Positions 36,301 through 48,300 of a DNA stretch of 64,000 nucleotides are shown here, piece by piece. Position 1 is the stretch's first letter. Every line of letters starts with the position of its first letter. Below the pieces are notes generated by a model. It saw only the letters and a program-made list of their open reading frames with translations, did no database searches and had not been told where the DNA came from. Source of the DNA: Heterobilharzia americana (Eukaryota > Platyhelminthes > Trematoda > Strigeidida > Schistosomatidae); NCBI GenBank assembly GCA_944470555.2, contig OX104134.1, positions 48,482,691-48,546,690 of the forward strand, written 5' to 3'. The position numbers and the translations under genes are program-made.

Positions 36301-39300
36301 ACTTTTCTATGTAGTTTGTGGTTGATGGTCTGAGCCATGTGAGGAGATGCAGGCTGCTTGGTTGGAGTGTCTGATTTGTTAGGTAGCAACGGCTAGAGAA
36401 TTAGTTATGAGGTTCAAGATCGGTCACAATGGCGCGGATGCTTACACCCTTTACCTTCATCCTTTTATTCTCTCTCCTTATATATTTTTCCATATTTTTA
36501 TGCCATTCATTTTTTATTCACCTTTTGTTTGTATGCTGTTGTGAAGTGTAGGAACTTTAACTGGTTCAATCGAGCGCAGTTTCCACGTTGATTTCTGTAT
36601 ATGTAATTTATTGTTTTGTGGGCTTGTGATGAGCAACTGCCAGTTTTGAAAAGTTATACCAGCGGGTTGTTCATAGTTCACCTTATCTTGCGTTCAATCG
36701 GTGAATTATCGGTGTGAGAATCTGTTATCGGGCACTGGTGACATCTAAACAGTTGGATGCCTAACATTTTTTACGCATGTGACAGTACGGAAGTATGTTT
36801 GAAGTTATAAGTCAAACCATGTGACCGAATCAGCAAGTGGATTCTGTTTTTATAACTATTGACTATTGTAGGTGCTTTTTAATATTTCACTCATTACCCA
36901 TTACTGCTTGTGGTCAGTGCAAAGCTTGTGGAACCTGCATTTTTTTATTTTACTTCTCATCTTCCTCGAATACATTGCTAGCAAGTCTTCGAAGACCTAA
37001 CTGTGTAGCGTACTTCGTTTTAGGTGTGGATAGAAGAATTTATGAATGAGTGACTGTTTTCTTAAAGTAGATATATATCTGCATTCAATTGATAGCGCAT
37101 AGTTCACACATAACTATCATTATTAGAATCCCATTTTGTATCACTAAGTTAGCTAGATAAAGCATTTTTATAGTTGTGTTGTCTTTATTCAAAGAGGAAA
37201 AAGTTTGTTGAGCAGTTTCTTTTTAGATATAAACTGGAGCATTTTGTTTTCACATTACAATTTAGCGAGTAAACATTTTCCATCAGTGCATGCAACTTAC
37301 CACACAAAGATCTGTTTTTTTCTTCCACTATAATGTGGTATCTGGTCGAAATTGCTATGGTTAACGATGACTTCACCTATCTTCAACGGTGGCTAGTAGA
37401 CATACAATTTTTCTTCGCCTACCGTTGTGTTGATATCAGTAGCTTTCAAGTTTGTATATTTCGTTATACCTAAATTTGGTATTCACCGGGAACGGGCGGT
37501 TGTTGAGGCAGAATTACTGGAGATAGTTGCCGTAATTTGTTCGTGGAGCACGAATTACAACAGTACTCTCAACGTACCGTGTGTGTTTTTAGCATCCTTA
37601 TCTTACCGTCATATTTGTCGGCCACCATAATCACTTATGTATATTTGCCACTTTACATCACGTTTAATATCGTTTGGTTTTTCATAGTGAGCTAAAAATA
37701 AAAGTAATTACTAACGTCTCGTTCATATCAGCAGCACATGACTGCCAGGTGTTAGGCAGATGAATCTTAGAGTATTTTTAGGTTGCATTCACATCCTTAT
37801 TTTGGATAAGTATCCTTGGTTTTGAAAAAAGAGAACTTTCAAATAGGGTTTCGGGTGCTCCAATTTCGAATATTAAGGTATGTTTATCGAGTGAAAACAG
37901 ATGGTGAACGTTTCACTATGCAGTTGAAGGAATTTTTAAGAGATTCAGGTTGTTTCTGCACAGGCTAGTATCATTAACATGTTTTTAATAGACTGGTGGT
38001 GGTGTGAGTTGTGAAAGTGCGGATTGTTATTAATAGGAACAACTGCTCTATGCAAAAGTTCTGGTAATCTGTAATTCTTGTGATGCCTATAGAGTATTAC
38101 TGACATGAAACCGCATTGTGTAAGTGATAACCTTTCAAGACTAGTCATATTCTATTTTTATCAAATTTTGGTTTTCGGGAGGTCAATGGTTCCTCAACTA
38201 CCTTGTCCATCAGTAAAAAGCCTATACAAATGTTGAGGTGTCTTTTTCAAAACTAAACACCTGACCCAATATTCCTAGAAAAGAGAGATACTATAGTCTT
38301 TGACGATAAACATCTTATCTCAATCCAGGATAAAAAGCGGTGAAATCTTTCAAGTCCTATCTGCAAAACAGGACCTACCTTCCTTGTAGTATACTGAATC
38401 GCCACTTCGCAGAAACCCTGTTCACATTACAAACTTATTTTTGGTAGATTCTGTTGTTGAGTTATATCAAAGGCAGTTTCCATGCTATTGATCTTTGAGA
38501 TCATCAGACATAGCTGTGGTTTGATGGACTAAGGATTAAAGACGAGATGAAAATCTATGTTGTGATGGAATTCAAACTAGCAGCCTACATGTTACCGACC
38601 CAGTGCTCTACTAAGTGATCTACGAAACTCAGCTGCTTACCACAGCTTAGCTTCATTTCAGTCATCAAGGATTTTGCCTGACTGCCGTGTGAATCCACGA
38701 TACTTTAATATCCATTCATCGTCATCAAACTCGTTGCCTCAGTTATGTGTCATGGATTCACATGGCAGCTGGGATTAGACCATGGTTATTTCACCTTCGA
38801 TCATCACACAGCACCCATAATATTTCACATCCAGTATGTTCAAAATTACTTGATGTCGTCGCAGTTTCTTTGGAGAATAATTCATCTGATAATGGCAGGT
38901 GAAAAGAGTTCAGCTTCTGTTCTTTGGAAGATCCTTGGATTGTCAACTATTCTTCAAGGCGTAATAAAAAGATTACTGTAGCTTTCAGTATGACAGTTAG
39001 AGTGACGATAATATTTAGATACATCTGTGCTATTAAGATAGATTCTGATCCATATCACCTAATGTCTTCAACCACCAGTTTCGGTTATCATGTGAATTCC
39101 AACCGAGTAGTCTGGATTATCCTCCACGTCTCAGAACAATATTCCAAGACTTCATGCAATGATACTGTTTTAAGACTAGCTACCTTTAGTCTTTTTCAAG
39201 CCGAAACTTATTTCAGCTAACATTGCGTGACAAAGCACGCTGACTAGGTATGCGTTTTGTTACTTAACCTTGTAATTTTCTGGAACATCTTTTCATTTTT

Positions 39301-42300
39301 TTGTCAAGCATCTGTTCGTTTATTATATTTTAGGATTGTGTGACATGGGTTTGTGAAGGCCCAAGCGTGTAAGTAACTGTTCATCACTTAATTACTTTTA
39401 TTCTGAACAAAATTCATTAAATGTGGACATATCAGTACGCTCTCCCTGAAACCTGAATAATTGACAGCACACGTAAAAGCGGAAACAAGACCAGCGCCAA
39501 AGGTGCGGGGGTCATGAGTGACAGAAGCATTTGACAAATAATGAGAAACACATGTAATCCCAAGGAACTGGCATCTAGTGATTAAGAACGTTCATAGAAA
39601 ATCTGGCACGTATCAGACCTTGAGTGGAGTTGTTATGAATTCATCCTGAGGTCGTTGTATAATATTTTTCTCCACTGACCAGAAAATAAGCTCGTTTATC
39701 GGCCTGGAAATCAGAATTGTCAACTGGAAGATGGACATTAATTCTTACTTTGGATTCACAAATATTCTGTTTTGTTCGGTATCACTTTTTTGTGACTAAA
39801 ATCATTCAAAGGGTTCCGAAAAACTGAATTGTTTTGTTGAACTGGAAATACAGCAGAACAAGTGCTTTTCTTAAACCAGCCTTTTATTGTTTATGCTGCA
39901 CTTGTGATTCCCAGTATATATATATATAAGACATAAAAGCGAACAATATTGTTTTCAGTTAGCTCTCATCAGGCTTTACGCCAATATACATAAATTTCCT
40001 CATATATAAAGCATTGAATAATCCACCATGATTGGTTTAATGTTTTATATTTGAGAAAAATTATGTATATTAGCGTAAAGCCTGATGAGAGCTAACTGAA
40101 AACAATTTTGTTCACTTTTATGTCTTCTAATTTTGAAAATGGGAATTTTTAATATATATATAGGACAATAAATTGTGTCCGAAACGTTGTCAAGCAAATG
40201 ATACTGTTTCACTGTGTGACATTTCTGATAAACAGACTAAGTTTGAGGGCCTGGACTAATGAACCATAGTTCCACGTAGCAAACATGTAGATAGATGCTG
40301 CGTAAAAATGAAAATAGATCATCGCAGCTATTTTTTTGTACATTTTCAAGCTATAGCGCATAGAACTTGAATGACTGGGTTATAGTATACGTTATAAAGT
40401 CCGCCAGTTTATAATGGTAATAATAATGACAGTAATAATGGTGGCTTCTTTATTCCAAACAATATGTATGACACATAATTAAATTGTCAGCATATATTAC
40501 AAAAAGTTGCTCCCAGAACGATATTCTTTAAAGAAATGATTATTGCATATGAATAATGTTAATAATAACAGTATTAAGGGCATTAATATCAGCTGGTTTC
40601 GGACTAGCGTGCAGTCTAGAATGGAGATTGAACAAAAAAGCGAATAATTTTGGTGGTGGCAGTTCATATAGCCGGTACAGGAATCTGTAATCCAAGCTAA
40701 GTATCCGTGGAATGGAAGTAAGGTATATCTGTGCTCACTGAAAGTTCATTTCCCCCTAACGTGATATTTTTTATTCTTTTTGTTTATTAGATTGAGAAAC
40801 AGCAAGGTGAAAATTTCCCGTTGCTATACAGGATCGAATTGTTCGACGTATGTTGTCAGATGGGCTCCTATAAGGATGCCTCGATATTGCCAGGTGTTCA
40901 TGATGTTATATTCATCTTTGTGACTCTCACTGATAACTCACAGAGCCTAATTGCTTGACCTCAGTACAGCAACGGGAAATTAAAAGTATCAAGCAACAAA
41001 TGATACCCGTTGCACAAGTGGTGGCTTTCGCTCCCCAGTAGCGATGGGTACTGGGTTCGGGTCTCAGTGGGTACAACCTCAATCACTAAGGTACGAGTAC
41101 ATCCGGCTGATAAGTCCCAAATAAGATGAAACACGAACACTGGAAGTCTTTGAAAGAGATGTGGAAAGAAACCTGGATAACCGTGTTAGGAAGGAAGAAG
41201 AAGCAAGACAAGGAATGGATCTCGACGGACATATGGAAGCTGACAGAGCAGGTAGAGGAAGATGATGAAGCAGAAGATGAACCAGTGCAGTGTAAGGATG
41301 AACAACGAGAAGAGGAACTGAGTAGAACGTGTGTTGAACACTGGACAAAGAAGTGAAGAAGAGTGCACGCAAAGACAAAAGACACTTCTACGAAACACTG
41401 GCAAGTGAAGCAGAACAGGCTGTAGGTGGGAGAGACAGAGACCTGACAACGTCATATCAAATAACCAGGTTGCTATCTGGGAAGAGATCAACGCAGATGA
41501 AACCAATCAAAGATGATGATGAAAATTTAATTACGAAGGAAGAGAAACAAAGGAAATGATGGGCTGACCACTTCAAGAAGCTCTTGAATCGACCACCACC
41601 TGCACTCCGTCTAGAAATACCACCTACAACCACAGAACATAAATCCTCCAACGAAAATGGAAGTCCTGAACGCCATAAAGCTACTGAAATGTGGAAAGCA
41701 GCAGGACCAGATGGAATCCCGCCAGAAGCACTGAGAGCAGACGCAGAGACAACAGCGGACATGCTCACACCACTATTGCAGAAGGTGTGGAAGGAAGAGA
41801 AGGTACCTGGCTAGTGATTGGAAGAAGGGTTACCTTGTCAAACTGCCGAAGAAGGGAGACTTAAGTCTTTGCAAGAACTGGCGCAGATTCACGCTCCTGC
41901 CCACCCCAAGCAAAATATTAAGCCACATCATCCTGGAGAGGCTAAAGGATGCACTGAATTCAAGACTACGACCGGAACAGGTAGGCTTCAGGAAGTACAA
42001 ATCATCTGCGGACCAAATTGCAACGCTTCGCATCATCATAGAACGAAGTACAGAATGGCAGTCAACTCTCTACATCAACTTCATCGACTTTGAAAAAACC
42101 TTCGACAGCGTCGACCGAGAAGTAATTTGACAGTTGCTACAACACTATGGAGTGCCACAAATATTTATCAACCTCATTCAACAACTATATGAAGATGCCA
42201 CATGCCAAGTAATTCACAATGGGAAGCTCAGTGGTGCTTTTGAAGTGAAGACAAGAGTGAAACAAGGCTGTCTACTATCACCCATGATATTTCCTGATTG

Positions 42301-45300
42301 TAGTGGACTGGATCATGCAACAAACAGTGAGGAGCGAGAAGAGGGGCATGCGCTGGACCACGGAAAAGAACCTAGAAGACTTGGATTTCGCCGATGACTT
42401 GTGTCTAATGTCACACAAACTTGCAGATCTACAGAAGAAAACTAACAAGTTGACAGAAGAGGCAGGTCAGGGCAGCGAAGACGGGTCTTCAAGTGAACGT
42501 AGAGAAGACAGAGGTGAAGATACCCAACCAACGCCACCAACAACAATAACAAGCTCCAATCACCGTCAACGGGAGAAACTTAAAGGAAGTAGCCTCCTTG
42601 ACCTATCTGGGAAGCACTGTTTCAACTACATACGGCGGCACAGATGAGAACGTCAAAGCCAGGCAGGATCGGAAAAGCAAGACAGGCGTTCATTAGCCTG
42701 AAACCAGTGTGGAGATCTTCTGCACTCAGCATGTGGAACAAGATTCGGATTTTCAACACCAACATCAAGTCAGTGCTTCTATATGGTTCAGAGACTTGGC
42801 GCGTTAGGATAGGGATTTCCAACAAACTACAGACAATCATCAACAACTGCCTACGCTGGCTCGTTACTGAAGATCAGATGGCCAGCATAATAAGAATAAG
42901 CAACAAGGAACTTTGGTTGGCAACGAACCAACCGAGTACCTATAACTCAACAAATATGCAGAAGGAAGTGGAGATGGATTGGACATACACTGAGAAGGCC
43001 GACTGGGGACATCACGCGTCAGGCCAGGCACTCGAGTGGAACCCAGATGGGAAGCGACGAGTTGGGTGTCCCAGGTGAGGGTGACATGGAGGAGGTCGTG
43101 CGAGGAAGAAATGAGAGTTTCTGGGCTGTCGTGGGACCAGGTTGAAAAGATTTCAGAGAACAGAGCGCACTGGAGACGTGCTACTGAAGCCCTATGTTCC
43201 ATTAAGAACCCAAGGGACTAATAATAAAAAGAAAAATCTAAACGGATAGTTATGGAGCCAAGGTTTTCGCGGGAGTAGCAGTTGTCACTGTTTTGTCCCC
43301 CTCATGTACGTGTCGTATATTTTGAGGGAGTTGGAGATTGTGGCCAAACGTTTATCGGAGATGTCGCGGGTGGTAGGGCGATGTGTCCGAAGGGTTATGG
43401 TGCTTTGAGGGTGCATAATGCCTTTATACGATGTGACTATCGGCGTATGCTGGATGGTTTTGAATCGGAGAACGAGGGTTTGTAGCTGTCGTTGAATTGC
43501 CGCTGTAGTGATGGGATTTGAGAATCTGCAATCTGGCGATAAGAGTGCACAAAGAAGCCCTACACAACCTTACTGATGCGAAACAGTATGCTAAACAACT
43601 GTATAACACCCTAGACGGTAAAGGCCTAAAGAACGCGGCTAAAAGCTGGGGATCAAACCACTGGATTCGAAACCCGCAACAAACATTTCCTCATCATAAT
43701 ATCATACTATCATTAAGATTTACCAGATATTTGTTTTGTGTTGACTAGTTTGTTTTTCGATTTGAACTAGGCACTTTATTTTGGTGTTTCTATTTTCTGG
43801 GTAAAAGATTTTCACTTACTTTACATGAGTGCTGTCCATAAATTAATCTTTCACAATAATTTGATATCAGGTGGAAATTGCTATGGTTAACAATGACTCA
43901 ACTGTACAATAATTTGGAAATCGAAGTAAGTGTACCTGTATATTGAATAATTAAATAGTATGTATCCGATAAAATTCTATATCCAAGTTATATACTCCAC
44001 CCCTTAATAGATTATATCATAGTATGCAGCTGGATTGATCATCAAACTAAAATCCAGAACGTCTTACGCAAGGATTGCGGGCTGAATTCACTGAATTTGC
44101 ATACGAGAATAAACAAAAGAAGTAAAGTGATTCATGACATGCAAGCGTGTTTGGAGATTTGATGATATTCAGATAGGAACACAAGTAAAACACACTTCTG
44201 ATTGAAGCATAAGAATTTCGATAGCGTAATTAGAAGTTTATCTGAGGAATGTGATGTATTTGCGCAATACATTTCGAACAGTCTGATCACACATTTACTT
44301 GTCAAGCACAAGAAACCAAAACATCTTTAGCCTCAGAAAGTCACTATAAGTATAAAAGGGATATGTAGTGATGGGTTTTCTCTGTAACGGAAATCTTGAC
44401 CCAACTTATTAGTCTATAAACCTGATTCCTCTGAAGACTCCTCTGGATGATTCTTTGAAGCGGATTATCTCAATAATGTCAGAATAAAAATGAGATACTG
44501 CTGCATATCAAATATACATACAAACATGTATCAAATATTTAGTGTAGAACAGGTCGATCCAGTTTTGGTACTAGATGTTAAGGAAGCAGTTGCTCGTAAT
44601 AATGTAATCTGGTAAATAATGCTGACTTGACCGACTTACAAAATAAACGTCGAACCTCACACACAGGCCCTTCTGCGCCAGTTACCACACTTCACAGTAG
44701 CATGCAAAGAACAAGTGGATAAAAAAGTACTGACATCAGGGTAGGCAAAGGTGCATGGGAGGAGTAAAAATGTGAAGATAAAGGTAGGTGCAAATATTCA
44801 AGCTTTAGATGTCACAAAGTGAATACATCCGCTGCATTTTGACCGACTTTCAGCCAAGTCACCAGCAGTCCTCAACCTCTGACTCCCTTCGTCTTGAGGA
44901 CTCCAGCCAGGTAGTCGACATCTGCGTACACTGTTCAGACCATTAAATAGATACTTCATGGTCTGGTACGACCTCTTGATTTGGCCGTCCTTAATCCTCT
45001 TCCAACCTGATCCAACTTCCCCTAGCATGACACGTGGATCGGCATTCTCAATACATGGCCAATCCACCTCAGACGATGAAGCTTCACAACCTCACCAATC
45101 GGCTTGCCTCTTTTGCCTAGTACCCTTCGCCTGATCTCAACATGGCTCATACGGCGATTCTACCAAACGCAAGCAATGCTACGAGGAGACACCCATGATC
45201 GAAACATTGTAACCGTTTCATGTCTTCTACTTTTAAGGGTCATATCTCACATCCTTATAGCAGAGCAGGACAGAACAGACTGCACCGCAGCTTGTTCGTT

Positions 45301-48300
45301 CTTTGATATAAAGTCGGATATCTCGCTAGTTGGCAAATACCGAAAGGAACTTCTGTATCCAACTGAAGATTTCGTCAGCGACCAACCCGCCTGGGTTGGT
45401 GCGATTTCCCAAGTGAAGTCGTTGACGCATCCCACCACTTCGCTACCTACCAAAAATTGGGAGTACTTGCAGGAGACCAGTCCTTGAGCATTATCTGACA
45501 TTTGACAGACAGGAGAAAAATGCATACCAAACATACCCAGATTTCTGCTCAACGCGCTCAGAAGATCTTGCATTTTGTCAGCCTCTCACCTAACATGACT
45601 GTATCCTCTGCATACTCTAAGTCAACCAGATGACCTCCAGGAAGTAGGTGAATCCCTGTGAAGTCAGACGTACCTAAATTTGTCTCCATCAGTACATGTG
45701 TGACGAAGTTAAGTAGGAACGGTAATAGTGAACATTTCTAGTGACACCACTAGTCAGTTCACATGACAACCCTCCATAAGCTCTTACACGACTGCATGGG
45801 TTCGGGTATAGAGCCTTGAGAAGCATCATATAATTGCTCAGTACTCCACCGCCAGACACTCACAATATCTCACTGCCGACTGAGTCAAATGTCGCCTTCA
45901 GGTCAAGAGATATTGCAGGTGTCGGCCATCGGCCGATAGGTAAGTCTATGTTCCAGAACCTGTCCGAGAGTGAAAATTTGAGCGATTCACAGTCATCTAG
46001 GTCTGGAATTTGCCTGGTATTCTTAAGTCTCCTTTTCTCGAGCTCCATTTAGACTTCGAATAACTACAGACTCTAGGATCTTGTACGCGATATTGGTCAG
46101 ACTGTTTTCCCTATGGTTGTCACTACAATACTTCTCTCCCTTCTTATAGACTGGGGTGATCAGTGAAGTAGACCAGCTGGACGGCACTACTTCCGATTCT
46201 CATATACTACGTAGTACCTTCGTCACTTTAATTAGTAATTTCCTACCTCTATCCTTGAAAACTTATGGTGTCAATTTGTCAGGTCCTGCTGCTTTGTATC
46301 GTTTCAGGTTGAATGTTTAGCAAGAGGAGCGTTGGCTGAATACCAGTCGAACTGTGCTTCAAAGTGTTTCGCCTAGCCTTTTAGGCGGTTGTCCTGGAAT
46401 ATTATCAGTGTCCCTTCCTTTTCTGTAATGGTTTCACTAACCATCGTTCTCTCCTTACCGGTATCCTTGATAGTCTTAAATAGTTGCCGGGTGTTTCCCA
46501 ACGCTGATGCCTTTTCTATCTCTTTCGCTTTCGTCACCCACCACTGCTCGCGTTCATTGAGAAGACTTAGTCAAATTACGCTACAGTTGCCTTCACTCTT
46601 CATTGGGTCCAGAGTTAGGTAGAATAAGTCTTCTCGCATCAATTAGACTGGATGACGTTTCTGAAATCCACAGACATTTGCTAACCTTTGGATGTGGGTT
46701 ACCAACAATTTTTACCGATATCTCAACAGCAGGCTGAATTTCACACCAGACTTCCCCAAGATGACAGATTCCATCCACTGACCCCCTATCATGGCGTAGG
46801 AACTTACAATACAAAGCTAACTGCTTTTTCTCTATTCACTACATCCAACAGACCTTTCTCATATGGTAGGACGTCGAGGGAATAAGCGTTGCAGCCAGTG
46901 TAGCTTGTTGCGTCATTGCGACATACGATCCCAACCACCACATCAAGTTTCACTTTGTTTCAGTTTTGCGTTATTTATAAATGTAGAATCCGAGGTAAAC
47001 TTGGGTTTAAATACAGTTTGTAAATAGTGATTAATTGGTCAGACAACCGTAAATTAACCGATAGGAAGTATTTTGACAATTTTAAGAAGTTTGAATTTTT
47101 ATTACAACTAATAGTTGCATGTAATATGTCTTTAAACATAGAGGTAAATTACATTCTGATGCGTTCATCGAATCTGAAATAAGCAGTCTGGTTGTGAATA
47201 GCTGTTATTATGTTTCACACCGAACTTTCAAACCTACAACATTTGGAAAAAAAATATACTGGTGACAGATTTGATCCATACTGTTTCATGATACAGTAAT
47301 TTTCTTTTCTCAACCATACCCACTGTGAACTGGGAAGATTTTGATGTCAACGGATCACAAAACGACAAACTGGCGATTTTACTAACGTATGTGTTTGTTA
47401 GGCGATGAAGTACAATACTGAACGAACTAACTAAACAACTTCTGGTACAATTGGCGCATTTAAATCAATATTTTTATAATTCGAAGTAAAAAGTCTTCCT
47501 TTCCATTTTTGTTTTGCAATTTGACAATAGTTTTTACCTGTCTACCAACCGAATGAAGATGAACAATTGGATGCACAACTATATGCTGATAATATCCGCC
47601 GCATTATGGCTGGGTTAGTTCATCCGTATTTGCTTATAAGTAGATATTCTGTGATGAAATCACTGTTAGTATATTTCCGTTTTGTTAATTCTATATTTCT
47701 TACTGTTGCTAGTTATGTTAACGTGAACTGGTACTACTTTGCTTGAGGTTTATCGTTGTTCTATCTGCTAAAACAATTCCATCAGGCACACATAATGACC
47801 TAGTTCAAATTCATTTGAGTGCTTTCCAAAGAGACCATCACATATTATATGTTGTATTTGTGGAATGCTTAAAAAACAATGCACAAAAAAGAGTAGCCCG
47901 AATCTTCGTCTATTTAGAGCCGTGTCACAAACGCCTGGAAGCAAATTTACTTGTTTAGAATTAGTTGGTCATTAGTATAACGCTTTCTAGGCTTTTCCAT
48001 CTTATTCCATCCAGCCACTTTTATTTAGATTCTTCAATTCAAGTCTATTCCTAACTTACTTATCACTCATGTTTGTTGTAAATAACACACCAGTAACTTT
48101 TTGGTGTGCCACATTATCGGATGTATTTTAACTGAATCTCTGAGCATTGTTTGTATTGTGAGTGAGCTAAAGTTTACATTTCCCCCACCCCCCAGTATAT
48201 AACGTTTAGACTGCTTGCATCATTATATGCATGAGAAAGTCAGCGACTAACTGTCGCTCTTAGTATATTTGTCAAGTTCAGAGCAGTGCCCCTGTTTCGT

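Noticed and set aside
38745..39220. Plus-strand frames of 78 and 98 codons before LPCAT exon 4
   Set aside because: The second overlaps a decayed minus-strand RTE-B 3' end and is an antisense shadow; the first has no recognisable feature.
43736..43810. Alternative candidate for LPCAT exon 5 (ACTAG acceptor with a hydrophobic reading)
   Set aside because: The reading does not match the LPCAT block and the phase is wrong, whereas 43871-43925 fits in sequence, length and phase.
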